Of a stretch of 64,000 nt of DNA, positions 47,463 through 57,512 are shown piece after piece; the first letter of the stretch is position 1; each line of letters starts with the position of its first letter. The notes beneath the pieces are model-generated. The model worked only from the letters and a program-made list of their open reading frames with translations, was not told the DNA's origin and searched no databases. The stretch lies in NCBI GenBank assembly GCA_963842505.1, contig CAWJGZ010000002.1, positions 248,001-312,000 on the forward strand. Direction: 5' to 3'. Position numbers and translations under genes: made by a program. Origin of the DNA: PALSA-129 sp963842505 (GTDB lineage: Bacteria; Acidobacteriota; Terriglobia; Bryobacterales; Bryobacteraceae).

Positions 47463-48731
47463 ATGAAAATGTTTAAAAACGGCGGTCATCGTCTGTTTGA
47501 AAAAGACACGGAAACGGCAAAAATCGTTTCCGACATGCTTCTCGACTTGGAACAACACGGCTTGGATGCGGTGCGCAGGTACAGTAAGAAGTTTGACGAC
47601 TGGAACCCGGCCGATTTTGAGCTGAGCGAAAAACAGATAGCCGAGACCGTTGCCACGCTCGATCCGCAGGTTATCGAAGATACGGATTTCTGTCAGAATA
47701 ATGTCCGCGCGTTCGCCCGGGCCCAATTGAAAACCTTGCTGCCTCTGGAAATCCAGATTATGGACGGGGTCACGCTGGGACACAGACATATTCCCGTAAA
47801 TGTAGTAGGGAGCTACATACCAGGCGGACGCTATCCGATGTTCGGGTCGGCACAAATGAGCATCATCCCCGCGAAGGTCGCGGGAGTGAAGCGTGTGTAT
47901 GCATGTACGCCTCCGATCAAAGGTAAAGGAAATTACCCAGCTACCATTAACGGAATGAGAAAGGCGGGGGCAGACCGGATTTTTGTAATCGGTGGAGTAC
48001 CGGCCCTGGCGCTTATGGCATTCGGCATGGGTGTTGTGGAACCTGCCGACATTCTGTGCGGCGCCGGGAATAAATTTGTCGCGGAAGCCAAGCGCCAGTT
48101 GTTCGGCCGCTGCGGAATAGACCTGCTTGCAGGGCCTACCGAGATCATGGTGATAGCGGATAATAATGCAGACCCATCGCTGGTGGCCTGCGACTTGCTG
48201 GGACAGGCTGAGCACGATCCCAATAGCGGCGTTGCCCTGGTCTGCCTAAGCGATGAATTTGCAGCGAACGCTCAGTCGGAAGTGATGAAACAACTCGCAA
48301 AACTGCCCACCAAGGATATAGCCGAGCAGTCGTGGGGTTCCAACGGCCGTATATATATTGCCGAGAATCGAGACGAAGCCATTGGGATTAGCGACGACTA
48401 CGCACCGGAACATCTCGAGCTGCACGTGGCGGATTTGGATTATTACTTCAGCAGGCTTACCAATTACGGCTCTCTCTTTATCGGCGAAGAAACTACCGTG
48501 GCGTACGGTGATAAGTCCATAGGCACCAATCACATATTGCCGACTAGCCGGGCGGCCCGATACACCGGCGGCGTGTGGGTGGGAAAGTTTTTGAAAACCT
48601 GCACGTACCAAAAAATGACCCCCTCGGCCAGCCGTCTGATGGGCGAAGTCACCGAAAGGCAGTGTAATATGGAACGTATGCTGGCACACGGGATTACGGC
48701 CAGGATACGAGTGGAACGTTATGCCAAATAA
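47463..48731 (+). CDS. Histidinol-dehydrogenase-superfamily alcohol dehydrogenase (HisD/HpsN-like)
   Basis: A 422-aa enzyme of the HisD superfamily with conserved AGPTEI, QAEHDPNS, YAPEHLEL and NHILPTSRAARYTGG carrying the zinc/catalytic His and Glu residues. It is not in a his operon; stand-alone members oxidise hydroxy compounds such as sulfopropanediol or sugar-derived alcohols to acids in two NAD-dependent steps. The gene uses more A/T-ending codons than its neighbours. It is coupled to an SDR gene by an 11-bp overlap. Substrate unknown; a sugar or polyol from plant material is a guess. Confidence 0.8.
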   Translation: MKMFKNGGHRLFEKDTETAKIVSDMLLDLEQHGLDAVRRYSKKFDDWNPADFELSEKQIAETVATLDPQVIEDTDFCQNNVRAFARAQLKTLLPLEIQIMDGVTLGHRHIPVNVVGSYIPGGRYPMFGSAQMSIIPAKVAGVKRVYACTPPIKGKGNYPATINGMRKAGADRIFVIGGVPALALMAFGMGVVEPADILCGAGNKFVAEAKRQLFGRCGIDLLAGPTEIMVIADNNADPSLVACDLLGQAEHDPNSGVALVCLSDEFAANAQSEVMKQLAKLPTKDIAEQSWGSNGRIYIAENRDEAIGISDDYAPEHLELHVADLDYYFSRLTNYGSLFIGEETTVAYGDKSIGTNHILPTSRAARYTGGVWVGKFLKTCTYQKMTPSASRLMGEVTERQCNMERMLAHGITARIRVERYAK

Positions 48732-49509
48732 TATGGAAAGTCCTATGAATAGTCCACTGTTCGACTTGCATGGAAAAGCGGCTTTAGTAACAGGAGCGGC
48801 CACAGGGATCGGGCAAGCCATTGCATTGCGCCTTGCTCAACAGGGAGCGGCTGTCGCCGTTGCCGATAAGCCGGACGTTAGTCTGGATGAGACCGTTAAT
48901 AAACTGAGGGCGGTTACGCAGGAAATCGGCGTTGCCGCAATAGATATTCGGTCTGTATCGCAGATTGAAAAAGGCGTGCAAGCAGTTCTGACCCAGTTTG
49001 GGAAAATCGATATTCTAGTGAATAACGCCGGAATCAATCGGCCTGCCCGAGGGCTTGAAGTGACCGAATCGGAGTGGGACGACCATTATGCCGTAAACGT
49101 CAGAGGGGGATTCTTTATGGCACAGGCTGTAGCGCCAGGCATGATCGACAATCAATGGGGCCGGATCATTTTCATTTCAAGCCAGTCCGGTCTTGTGGGG
49201 ATTCCTGGGCAGCCTGTATACTGTTCGACGAAAGGCGCTGTGATCCAACTGGTTCGTACCCTTGGGCTGGAATGGGCCAAAGACGGAATAACGGTAAACA
49301 GTGTGGCGCCAACATTCGTCGAAACCAATCTGACGCGCCGTCGCTTGCAGAATCCGGAGTTCTCAAAATTTGTTTTAGGGAAGATACCGGCGGGAAGGCT
49401 GGCTTTGCCGCAGGACATTGCGGCGGCCGTGGCCTACCTGGCCAGCAATGAAGCGGCAATGGTCAATTGCGAGACACTTTCGGTAGACGGCGGTTGGACA
49501 AAGTGGTAA
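48721..49509 (+). CDS. Short-chain dehydrogenase/reductase coupled to the HisD-like gene
   Basis: A 262-aa classical SDR: cofactor motif VTGAATGIGQA, NNAGINRPA, catalytic Y167 and K171 (YCSTK), an IFISSQSG Ser strand and a C-terminal NCETLSVDGGWTKW. Alternative ATGs at 48733 and 48745 exist; the first keeps an 11-bp overlap with the HisD-like gene. Codon use is AT-richer, as in its partner. The two probably act in series on one hydroxy acid or polyol. Confidence 0.85.
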   Translation: MPNNMESPMNSPLFDLHGKAALVTGAATGIGQAIALRLAQQGAAVAVADKPDVSLDETVNKLRAVTQEIGVAAIDIRSVSQIEKGVQAVLTQFGKIDILVNNAGINRPARGLEVTESEWDDHYAVNVRGGFFMAQAVAPGMIDNQWGRIIFISSQSGLVGIPGQPVYCSTKGAVIQLVRTLGLEWAKDGITVNSVAPTFVETNLTRRRLQNPEFSKFVLGKIPAGRLALPQDIAAAVAYLASNEAAMVNCETLSVDGGWTKW

Positions 49510-49524
49510 CAAGACTAAAATGCC

Positions 49525-51870
49525 ATGAAGAAGCCATCTCCCGCACCTCCATCTGAAGTTCCACCGAAGAAGATGCCCCCCTATCGAAACGCGGCGCTGC
49601 CGCCCGCCAGGCGCGTCAAGGACCTTCTGTCCCGCATGACCCTGGAGGAAAAAGCCGCGCAGATGATGTGCGTCTGGCAGAAAAAGGCCGACACCCTCGT
49701 CGATGACGACGGCAATTTCGACTTGCCAAAGGCCAGAAAGGCGTTCAAAGACCGCCGCGGCCTGGGCCAGGTTGGCCGTCCGAGCGACGCCGGTGGTCCT
49801 CGCGATTCCGCCAACTGCCGCACCGCGCGCACCATGGCGGAACTCACCAACGCCATCCAGAAGTTCTTCCTGGAAAACAGCCGTCTGGGGATTCCCGTGA
49901 TTTTTCACGAAGAGTGCCTGCACGGGCACGCCGCCGTCGGCGGCACGAGTTTCCCGCAGCCCATCGGTCTGGGCGCCACCTTCAATCCCGAGCTGGTGGA
50001 GGCGCTCTTCAGCATGACCGCGGCCGAAGCCAGGGCGCGCGGAGCCCATCAGGCCTTGACTCCCGTGGTCGATGTGGCCCGCGATCCTCGCTGGGGCCGC
50101 GTAGAGGAGACCTACGGAGAAGACCCCTACCTGGTGTCGCGCATGGGCATCGCCGCCGTGCGCGGCTTTCAGGGCGACGCCAGCTTTGGCGACAAGCGAC
50201 ACGTGATCGCCACGCTGAAACATTTTGCCGCCCACGGCCAGCCCGAATCCGGCATGAACTGCTCGCCGGTGAATGTTTCCCCGCGTGTGCTGCGTGAAAC
50301 GTTCCTGTTTACCTTCAAGGAAGCCATCCACAAGGGCGGAGCCATCAGCGTGATGGCTTCCTACAACGAAATCGATGGCATCCCGTCTCACGCCAACCGC
50401 TGGCTGCTGCGCGATGTGCTCCGCAAGGAATGGGGCTTCAAAGGCTTCGTGGTGTCCGACTACTACGCCATCACCGAGCTGAACTACCGCGCCGAGGTCC
50501 GCGGCCACGCGGTGGCCAAGGATAAAAAGGAGGCCTGCCGTCTTGCCGTTCAGGCCGGCGTCAATATCGAATTGCCGGAACCGGACTGCTATCTGCACCT
50601 GGTTGAACTGGTCCGCAAAGGCGTGTTGAAGGAGCGGCAGCTCGACGACTTGGTGGCGCCCATGCTCTACTGGAAATTCCAATTGGGGCTGTTCGACGAC
50701 CCGTACGTCGATCCCGATGCCGCCGACGCCATCGTGGGCTGCGACGCCCATCGGCAACTGGCCTTGCAGGCCGCGCGCCAGACTATCACGCTGTTGAAAA
50801 ACGAGGGCAACCTGGCGCCGCTCTCGCTCGATGGCATCAAGACCATCGCGGTGATCGGACCCAACGCCCACCGCAGCCTGCTGGGCGGCTACAGCGGCAT
50901 TCCCAAGCACGATGTCACGGTCCTCGACGGCATCAAAGCCCGGGTCGGCAACCGCGCCAACGTGCTCTACAGCGAAGGCTGCAAAATCACCATCGGCGGC
51001 TCCTGGGTGCAGGATGAAGTGGCGCCCAGCGATCCCGCGGAAGATCGCCGCCAGATCGCCGAAGCCGTCAAAGTGGCCCAAAAGGCCGACGTCATCGTGC
51101 TCGCCATAGGCGGCAACGAGCAGACCTCGCGCGAAGCCTGGTCCTTTGTGCACATGGGCGACCGCGCCAGCCTCGACCTGATCGGCCGGCAGGACGAACT
51201 GGTGCAAGCCATGGTGGCGACCGGCAAGCCCGTGATCGTTTTCCTCTTCAACGGCCGCCCGCTATCCATCAACGCGCTCAGCCGCGATGTGCCGGTGATT
51301 TTTGAATGCTGGTACCTGGGCCAGGAGACCGGCCACGCCGTGGCCGAAGTGTTGTTCGGCGATTGCAACCCCGGCGGCAAGCTTCCCATCACCATTCCGC
51401 GTTCCGCCGGCCACCTGCCCGCGTTCTACAACTACAAGCCCACCGCGCGCCGCGGCTATCTGTTCGACGATGTGACGCCGCTCTTTCCGTTCGGCTTTGG
51501 CCTCAGTTACACCACGTTTGCCATTGCCAACGTCCGCCTGGATAAGAAGAAGATCAAGCAGGGCGCTTCCACGCGCGTTTCAGCCGACGTTTCCAACACC
51601 GGCGGCCGCGCCGGCAGCGAGACCGTCCAACTGTACATTCGCGACGTCTTCAGCTCCGCCACCCGGCCCTTGAAAGAGTTGAAAGGTTTCCGCCGCATCG
51701 TCCTCGATCCCGGCGAGACCCGTACAGTCACTTTCGACATCACGCCCGAACTGCTGGCCTTCTACGATGCCGATATGAAATTCACCGTGGAGTCCGGCGA
51801 TTTCGAAATCATGGTCGGCAATTCCTCGCGCGATGCCGATCTCCAAAAGGTAGTCCTGGCGGTCCAATGA
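49525..51870 (+). CDS. GH3 beta-xylosidase/beta-glucosidase, cytoplasmic
   Basis: A 781-aa GH3 enzyme with no signal peptide (MKKPSPAPPSEVPPKKMPP). The barrel has FHEECLHGHAAVGGTSFPQ and WGRVEETYGEDP, with the nucleophile D312 in VVSDYYA. The second domain contains KTIAVIGPNAHRSLLGGYSG, and a fibronectin-III-like domain closes it. The ECLHG pattern is common in xylosidases. It overlaps the GPH transporter start by 4 bp, which fits intracellular cleavage of imported xylo-oligosaccharides, in contrast to the secreted GH3 at 30023. Confidence 0.9.
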   Translation: MKKPSPAPPSEVPPKKMPPYRNAALPPARRVKDLLSRMTLEEKAAQMMCVWQKKADTLVDDDGNFDLPKARKAFKDRRGLGQVGRPSDAGGPRDSANCRTARTMAELTNAIQKFFLENSRLGIPVIFHEECLHGHAAVGGTSFPQPIGLGATFNPELVEALFSMTAAEARARGAHQALTPVVDVARDPRWGRVEETYGEDPYLVSRMGIAAVRGFQGDASFGDKRHVIATLKHFAAHGQPESGMNCSPVNVSPRVLRETFLFTFKEAIHKGGAISVMASYNEIDGIPSHANRWLLRDVLRKEWGFKGFVVSDYYAITELNYRAEVRGHAVAKDKKEACRLAVQAGVNIELPEPDCYLHLVELVRKGVLKERQLDDLVAPMLYWKFQLGLFDDPYVDPDAADAIVGCDAHRQLALQAARQTITLLKNEGNLAPLSLDGIKTIAVIGPNAHRSLLGGYSGIPKHDVTVLDGIKARVGNRANVLYSEGCKITIGGSWVQDEVAPSDPAEDRRQIAEAVKVAQKADVIVLAIGGNEQTSREAWSFVHMGDRASLDLIGRQDELVQAMVATGKPVIVFLFNGRPLSINALSRDVPVIFECWYLGQETGHAVAEVLFGDCNPGGKLPITIPRSAGHLPAFYNYKPTARRGYLFDDVTPLFPFGFGLSYTTFAIANVRLDKKKIKQGASTRVSADVSNTGGRAGSETVQLYIRDVFSSATRPLKELKGFRRIVLDPGETRTVTFDITPELLAFYDADMKFTVESGDFEIMVGNSSRDADLQKVVLAVQ

Positions 51871-53351
51871 GCAAGCCGCTGGGAAAACTCTCGTTCCTGG
51901 AGAAGGCCGGCTACAGCCTTGGTGATGGCGCCGCCAACTTCGTCTTCATGACGATGATCCTGTTCCAGTTGAATTTCTACACCGACACATTGGGCCTCGC
52001 CGCCGCTACCGCCGGCTCGCTGCTGCTGGTCGGCCGTCTCTGGGACGCCTTCTTCGATCCCATGATGGGCCTCATGGCGGACCGCACCAACACTCGCTGG
52101 GGCAAGTTCCGCCCGTGGGTGCTGTGGACGGCCATTCCGTGGGGCGTCGTCATGGTGGTTGCCTATACCACCCCCAACTTCGGAGTCACCGGCAAGATCG
52201 CATACGCCTGCATCACCAACATGCTGTTGATGACGCTCTACTCCGCCAACAACACTCCTTACTCCGCCATGACCGGCGTCATGACCGGCGACGTCAATGA
52301 GCGCACCAGCCTTTCCTCCTACCGCTTCGTCGCCGCCATGATCGCCCAGTTGATTGTCGGCGGCTTCACCCTGCCCCTGGTCGCCAAGTTCGGCCAGGGC
52401 AATAACGCCAAGGGCTGGCAGATCACCATGGGGCTGTGGGCCACCATCTGCGTGGTCCTCTTCGTCATCACCTTTCTTACCACGCGCGAGCGCATCCAGC
52501 CCGATCCCAAACAGAAGTCCGACGCCAAACGCGACTTCAGCACCCTCGTCAAGACCGGCCCCTGGGTCGCCATGTTCATCCTCACGCTGGCTCACTTCAT
52601 CGTGCTGGCCATGCGCGGCGGCACTCTCTCTTATTACTTCCAGTATTACGTCAACCACGATCGGCTCTTCGCTCTGCTGCAAGGCGCCGGTCTCGTCAAC
52701 CCCGCCGCGCACGGCGTCTGGTCTTACTTGCTGAACACCTTCGGCCTGGTAATCGATTCCAAGAGAGCCAACGTCTCCTCGGTCGGTTTCAGCCTCTTCA
52801 ACATGTCCAGCCAGTTCGTCACGGTGGTGGGAGTGCTGTGTTCCACGTTCCTCTCCATAAGGTTCGGCAAGAAAGCCGTCGCCATTGTGGGTTTTGGGCT
52901 CAGCACCATCTTTATGGCGTTGTTCGTTCTGCTGCCGCGCGATGCCATCGGGGCGCTGTTCCTTCTGGAATACGCCCGCGCGCTCAGCTACGCTCCCACC
53001 ATTCCGCTCATCTGGTCGATGTTCGCCGACGTTGTGGACTATTCGGAATGGAAGACCGGCCGCCGCATCACGGGCGTGATTTATGCCACCATCCTGTTCG
53101 GCCTCAAGACCGGCCTCAGCCTGGGCGGCGCGATGGCCGGCTGGCTGCTTTCCGGCTTTGGCTACCGCGCCAACGCCGTGCAAACCGCCGGCGCCTTGCG
53201 CGGCATACGCCTCACCATCAGTGTTTTTCCGGCCATCTTCTTCGTGATCGTCATTATTTGCCTGGTCTGCTACAAAATCGGCAAGAACCTGAACCTACAG
53301 ATTCAGGATGAGCTGGCCGAGCGCCGCAAGAAGTTCGCCCCCGCTGAATAA
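51867..53351 (+). CDS. GPH-family (glycoside-pentoside-hexuronide:cation) symporter
   Basis: A 494-aa integral membrane protein with about 12 helices. The family hallmarks are visible: KAGYSLGDGAANFVFMT at the start, GRLWDAFFDPMMGLMADRT between helices 2 and 3, RPWVLWTAIPWG and MFADVVDYSEWKTGRR in the second half. Members co-transport xylosides, melibiose or glucuronides with Na+ or H+. It is coupled to the GH3 gene and would bring xylo-oligosaccharides or glucuronides across the inner membrane. Confidence 0.92.
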   Translation: MSKPLGKLSFLEKAGYSLGDGAANFVFMTMILFQLNFYTDTLGLAAATAGSLLLVGRLWDAFFDPMMGLMADRTNTRWGKFRPWVLWTAIPWGVVMVVAYTTPNFGVTGKIAYACITNMLLMTLYSANNTPYSAMTGVMTGDVNERTSLSSYRFVAAMIAQLIVGGFTLPLVAKFGQGNNAKGWQITMGLWATICVVLFVITFLTTRERIQPDPKQKSDAKRDFSTLVKTGPWVAMFILTLAHFIVLAMRGGTLSYYFQYYVNHDRLFALLQGAGLVNPAAHGVWSYLLNTFGLVIDSKRANVSSVGFSLFNMSSQFVTVVGVLCSTFLSIRFGKKAVAIVGFGLSTIFMALFVLLPRDAIGALFLLEYARALSYAPTIPLIWSMFADVVDYSEWKTGRRITGVIYATILFGLKTGLSLGGAMAGWLLSGFGYRANAVQTAGALRGIRLTISVFPAIFFVIVIICLVCYKIGKNLNLQIQDELAERRKKFAPAE

Positions 53352-53480
53352 GGAGCGCGGGCGGCACCGCCCTCGCCACCGATACAAACGCAATGTTCGC
53401 AGTGGCGGGCTCCAGAGCGGCGCCCGGGGAGCGCATTAATCAGACGATGTAATAAGGTTAGTTAAGGAGCGCTCTAAACC

Positions 53481-54593
53481 ATGCCCACGAAGTCGATCGC
53501 AATCGTAGGCCTGCTGGTGGCCGGCGTGTCACACGCGCAACCAGTCACTTTGAAAGACGCTTACCAGGGGATCTTCCGCATTGGCGCGGCTATCAATCAG
53601 TCGCAATTCGAGGAGAAGGACGCCCGCGGCGATTCCCTCATTGCCGCGCAGTTCAACACCATCAGCCCGGAAAACGCTCTCAAGTGGGAGTCCATTCACC
53701 CCCACCTGGATAGCTATAACTTCGATCCCGCCGACCACTACGTGGCGTTCGGCGAGAAGTACAAGATGTTCATCATTGGCCACAACCTGGTCTGGCACAG
53801 TCAGACGCCCCGCTGGGTCTTCCAGGACGACAAGGGCGCTCCACTCACCCGCGACGCCCTGTTGCAGCGCATGCACGATCACATCCGGACCGTGGTGGGC
53901 CGCTATAAGGGCCGCATCGGCGGCTGGGATGTGGTGAACGAAGCACTCAACGAAGACGGCACTCTGCGCAAATCTCCATGGCTGGACATCATCGGCGCCG
54001 ACTACATCGCCAAAGCCTTCCAGTTCGCCCATGAAGCCGATCCCGGCGCCGAACTCTATTACAACGATTACTCGCTCGAAAACGAACCTAAGCGCAGGGG
54101 CGCCGTGGAACTCATCAAAAAGCTCCAAGCCCAGTCCGTTCCCATCACGGCCATCGGACTGCAAGGCCACGACAAGATGGATTGGCCCACCGCCCGGCAA
54201 TTGGCTGACACCATCGAGGCGTTCGCCGCGCTCGGCATCAAGGTGAACATCACCGAGCTGGATGTCGACGTACTGCCGCGCACCGGCCCCGGAAATTCGG
54301 CCGATGTCTCAGCCACTTCCGGCGGCGGCGCCGGCTTGAACCCTTACACCGCCGGTCTTCCCGATTCGGTGCAGCAGGCGCTCGCCCGCCGCTACGCGGA
54401 GTTGTTCCACATCTTCGTGAAATATCGCGATTCCATCACGCGCATCACTTTTTGGGGCGTCACCGATGGCGACTCCTGGCTGAACAATTTCCCCGTCCGC
54501 GGCCGCACCAACTATCCGCTGCTGTTCGATCGCGAGGGAAGGCCCAAACCGGCCTTCCAAGCCGTGACCGGCGCAGCCCGCGAGGCAAAATAA
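53481..54593 (+). CDS. GH10 endo-1,4-beta-xylanase
   Basis: A 370-aa single-domain GH10 enzyme with a signal peptide (IAIVGLLVAGVSHAQ). The acid/base E154 is in WDVVNEAL and the nucleophile E259 in NITELDVD. Also visible are the N-terminal NTISPENALKWE and the substrate-site segment GHNLVWHSQTP and ITFWGVTDGDSWL. AAGGAGCG lies before the ATG. It cleaves the xylan backbone outside the cytoplasm and leaves substituents acceptable to GH115/GH67. It is 3 bp upstream of the GH115 gene. Confidence 0.95.
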   Translation: MPTKSIAIVGLLVAGVSHAQPVTLKDAYQGIFRIGAAINQSQFEEKDARGDSLIAAQFNTISPENALKWESIHPHLDSYNFDPADHYVAFGEKYKMFIIGHNLVWHSQTPRWVFQDDKGAPLTRDALLQRMHDHIRTVVGRYKGRIGGWDVVNEALNEDGTLRKSPWLDIIGADYIAKAFQFAHEADPGAELYYNDYSLENEPKRRGAVELIKKLQAQSVPITAIGLQGHDKMDWPTARQLADTIEAFAALGIKVNITELDVDVLPRTGPGNSADVSATSGGGAGLNPYTAGLPDSVQQALARRYAELFHIFVKYRDSITRITFWGVTDGDSWLNNFPVRGRTNYPLLFDREGRPKPAFQAVTGAAREAK

Positions 54594-54596
54594 TCA

Positions 54597-57512
54597 ATGC
54601 AACGCGGTCTTCTGCTTGCCGCAGTGCTCGGATCTTGTCTCTTCGGGCCACTGCGCACCGCCTACGGCATCGGCCAAACCCGCTATATCCTCGAAAAGCC
54701 CGCGCGGGGCGCATTCCCCATGGTGCAGGCCAAGACCGCCGCGGCTATCTATGTCGACCCGGCTGATTGGCCCGGCGTCGCGCGCGCCGCCAGTGACCTC
54801 CAAGCCGACATCGCCCGCGTCACCGGCGTCACGCCCACGATCCGTCATGAGATCGAGGGCCTTTGGCCCGCCGCCATCATCATCGGAACCATCGGCCGCA
54901 GCCCCATCATCGACGAGTTAGTGCGCGAAAAGAAAATCGATGTCACCGAAGTCTCCGGTAAGTGGGAAGCCTTCGTCATTCAGGTGGCGGCTAATCCCCT
55001 GCCCGGTATCGCGAGCGCGCTCGTCATCGCCGGCAGCGACAAACGCGGCGCCATTTACGGCATCTACGATGTCTCCGAACAGATCGGCGTCTCACCCTGG
55101 TATTACTGGGCCGACGTGCCAGTGGTCCACAAAGACGCCCTCTTGGTAAAAGCCGGCAGATACTTCGAAGGCCAGCCCGCCGTGAAATATCGCGGCATCT
55201 TCTTGAACGACGAAGCGCCTGCACTGAGCGGCTGGGTCCGCGAGAAGTACGGCGAAACTTCCATTCCCGGCGTCGTGAATATGGGTCACGAATTCTATCA
55301 GAAGGTCTTCGAGCTGATTCTGCGTCTCAAAGCCAATTACCTGTGGCCCGCCATGTGGAATAACGCGTTCAATGAAGACGACCCGCTGAACGCCAAGATC
55401 GCCGACGAGTACGGCGTCGTGATGGGCACCTCACACCATGAGCCCATGTTGCGCGCCCAGCAGGAGTGGAAGCGTCACGGCGCCGGCGCCTGGGATTATT
55501 CTAAGAACGCCGATGTGCTCCGCCAGTTCTGGGAGGGCGGCGTCAAGCGCAACAAAGACTACGAGAGCATCATCACCATCGGAATGCGCGGCGATGGCGA
55601 CATGCCCATGGCAGGCGATTCGATGGAAGCCAACGTAGCGCTTCTTGAAAAAATCGTCGCGGATCAGCGCCAGATCATCGCCCGCGAGGTCAACCCCAAC
55701 GTCGCCGCGGTTCCCCAACTGTGGGCGCTCTATAAAGAGGTCCAGGGCTACTACGAGAGAGGCATGCGCGTCCCCGACGATGTGACGCTGCTTTGGTGCG
55801 ACGACAATTGGGGCAACATCCGCCGCCTCCCCACGCCCGGCGAACGCGAGCGCAGCGGCGGCGCCGGCATCTATTACCACTTCGATTACGTCGGCGGCCC
55901 GCGAAATTACAAGTGGATCGACACCAATCCCATCCCCAAAATTTGGGAGCAGATGAACCTGGCCCTGGAGTACGGCGCCAAACAAATCTGGATCGTCAAC
56001 GTGGGCGACCTCAAGCCCATGGAATTTCCCATCGAGTTCTTCCTCAGCTTAGGCCGCGATCCGGAACGATGGCCTAAGGAAAAGCTTGGAGAATTCACGC
56101 GCCTGTGGGCCGAGCGCGAATTCGGCGCCGCGCACGCCGCTGAGATTGCCGATCTGGTCTCCACCTATCTCAAGTACAACGGCCGCCGCAAGCCGGAGCT
56201 ACTCGATCCCGAGACCTTCAGCCTCACGAATTATCAGGAGGCCGACCGCGTGGTGGCCGATTTCCACGCGCTGGTTTCCAAAGCCGAGTCCGTGCAAGCC
56301 GCGCTGCCGGAAAATGCCCGCGACGCCTTCTTCGAGCTGGTATTGCATCCCGCCAAATCCTACGCCCAGGTTGCCGAGTTGTACATTGCCGCCGCCAGGA
56401 ATCGTCTCTACGCCGCCCAGAAGCGCGCTTCCACCAATGATTATGCCGCCCAAACCAAGGCGCTCTTTCAGGCCGACGCCGATCTTTCCGCGTACTACAA
56501 CCACACGCTCTTGAGCGGCAAGTGGGACCACATGATGGATCAGACCCATATCGGGTACACCAACTGGCAGGAGCCTCCCCGCAACACCATGCCCGCCGTC
56601 GAGGAAATCAATCTTCCCGAGGACGCCGCCATGGGCGTTGCGGTAGAAGGCTCCGCCGATTCCTGGCCGGGCGCCACATCCGACGCTGCGCTCCCCGCGT
56701 TCGACTCCTTCAACCAGCAGCGCCGCTACATCGACGTTTTCGACAAAGGCAAAGCGCCGTTTGAATTCTCCGCCACGCCCAGCGCTCCTTGGATTTCCGT
56801 GACCCCGCCGCGGGGCGCGATTCAAAAGGAGCAGCGCCTTTGGGTCAGCGTGGATTGGAGCAAGGCGCCGCGCGGTTCGTCCGCTGGCGCCGTTCGCATT
56901 GCCGGCCCCGGCGGCGTTGAGGTTGCCGTCAGGCTGAGCGCTTCCAATCCGCGCGAGATCACGCCCGCCACGCTCCGTGGCTTTGTAGAAGCTGAAGGCT
57001 ACGTCTCCATCGAAGCGGAGCACTACTCGAAGAACAACGCCAAGCCCGCCGCCCGCTGGGAAAAGATCGATGACTACGGCCGCACTCTCTCAGCCATGTC
57101 GGTCTTCCCAGTCAACGGTCCCAGCCTCGACCCGGGCAAGAATTCCCCGAGTCTCGAATACCGGATGTACCTGTTCGACGCGGGAAAAGCGGAAGTCGAC
57201 TGCATCCTCGGCCCCACCCAGAACTTCGTTCCGGACCGCGGCCTGCGCTTCGCCATGGCCTTCGACAACCAGCCGCCACAAGTCATCGATACTCTCGCGC
57301 ACAATACACAGCAGGACTGGGAGACCACCGTAATAGACAGCGTCCGCCACGTCAAATCGAATTTCACCGTTGGCGCACCCGGCTACCACACGCTAAGAAT
57401 CTGGATGGTCGACCCCGGCATCGTGCTCGAAAAACTCGTGGTGAACCTGGGTGGAGTGAAGCCGAGTTACTTCGGGCCGCCGGAAAGCTTCCGCGCCGGA
57501 CCGAAGCCGTAA
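54597..57512 (+). CDS. GH115 xylan alpha-1,2-glucuronidase
   Basis: A 971-aa secreted protein with a signal peptide (GLLLAAVLGSCLFG). The N-terminal alpha/beta domain has ALVIAGSDKRGAIYGIYDVS. The barrel has FLNDEAPALSGWVREKYG, RLKANYLWPAMWNNAFNEDDPLN (split here: RLKANYLWPAMW and NAFNEDDPLN), TSHHEPMLRAQQEW and WCDDNWGNIRRLP, all typical of GH115. A helical bundle and a C-terminal beta domain (YVSIEAEHYSKNNAKPAARW) complete it. GH115 removes (methyl)glucuronate from internal xylose units of polymeric xylan, complementing the GH67 enzyme that acts on oligosaccharide ends. Confidence 0.93.
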   Translation: MQRGLLLAAVLGSCLFGPLRTAYGIGQTRYILEKPARGAFPMVQAKTAAAIYVDPADWPGVARAASDLQADIARVTGVTPTIRHEIEGLWPAAIIIGTIGRSPIIDELVREKKIDVTEVSGKWEAFVIQVAANPLPGIASALVIAGSDKRGAIYGIYDVSEQIGVSPWYYWADVPVVHKDALLVKAGRYFEGQPAVKYRGIFLNDEAPALSGWVREKYGETSIPGVVNMGHEFYQKVFELILRLKANYLWPAMWNNAFNEDDPLNAKIADEYGVVMGTSHHEPMLRAQQEWKRHGAGAWDYSKNADVLRQFWEGGVKRNKDYESIITIGMRGDGDMPMAGDSMEANVALLEKIVADQRQIIAREVNPNVAAVPQLWALYKEVQGYYERGMRVPDDVTLLWCDDNWGNIRRLPTPGERERSGGAGIYYHFDYVGGPRNYKWIDTNPIPKIWEQMNLALEYGAKQIWIVNVGDLKPMEFPIEFFLSLGRDPERWPKEKLGEFTRLWAEREFGAAHAAEIADLVSTYLKYNGRRKPELLDPETFSLTNYQEADRVVADFHALVSKAESVQAALPENARDAFFELVLHPAKSYAQVAELYIAAARNRLYAAQKRASTNDYAAQTKALFQADADLSAYYNHTLLSGKWDHMMDQTHIGYTNWQEPPRNTMPAVEEINLPEDAAMGVAVEGSADSWPGATSDAALPAFDSFNQQRRYIDVFDKGKAPFEFSATPSAPWISVTPPRGAIQKEQRLWVSVDWSKAPRGSSAGAVRIAGPGGVEVAVRLSASNPREITPATLRGFVEAEGYVSIEAEHYSKNNAKPAARWEKIDDYGRTLSAMSVFPVNGPSLDPGKNSPSLEYRMYLFDAGKAEVDCILGPTQNFVPDRGLRFAMAFDNQPPQVIDTLAHNTQQDWETTVIDSVRHVKSNFTVGAPGYHTLRIWMVDPGIVLEKLVVNLGGVKPSYFGPPESFRAGPKP

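Noticed and set aside
49375..51207. 610-codon minus-strand frame antisense to the GH3 gene
   Set aside because: Low-complexity His/Gly/Val/Ala-rich translation typical of antisense frames in high-GC DNA; GH3 motifs are all on the plus strand.
51762..53183. 473-codon minus-strand frame antisense to the GPH transporter gene
   Set aside because: No domain; the plus strand shows a complete 12-helix symporter.
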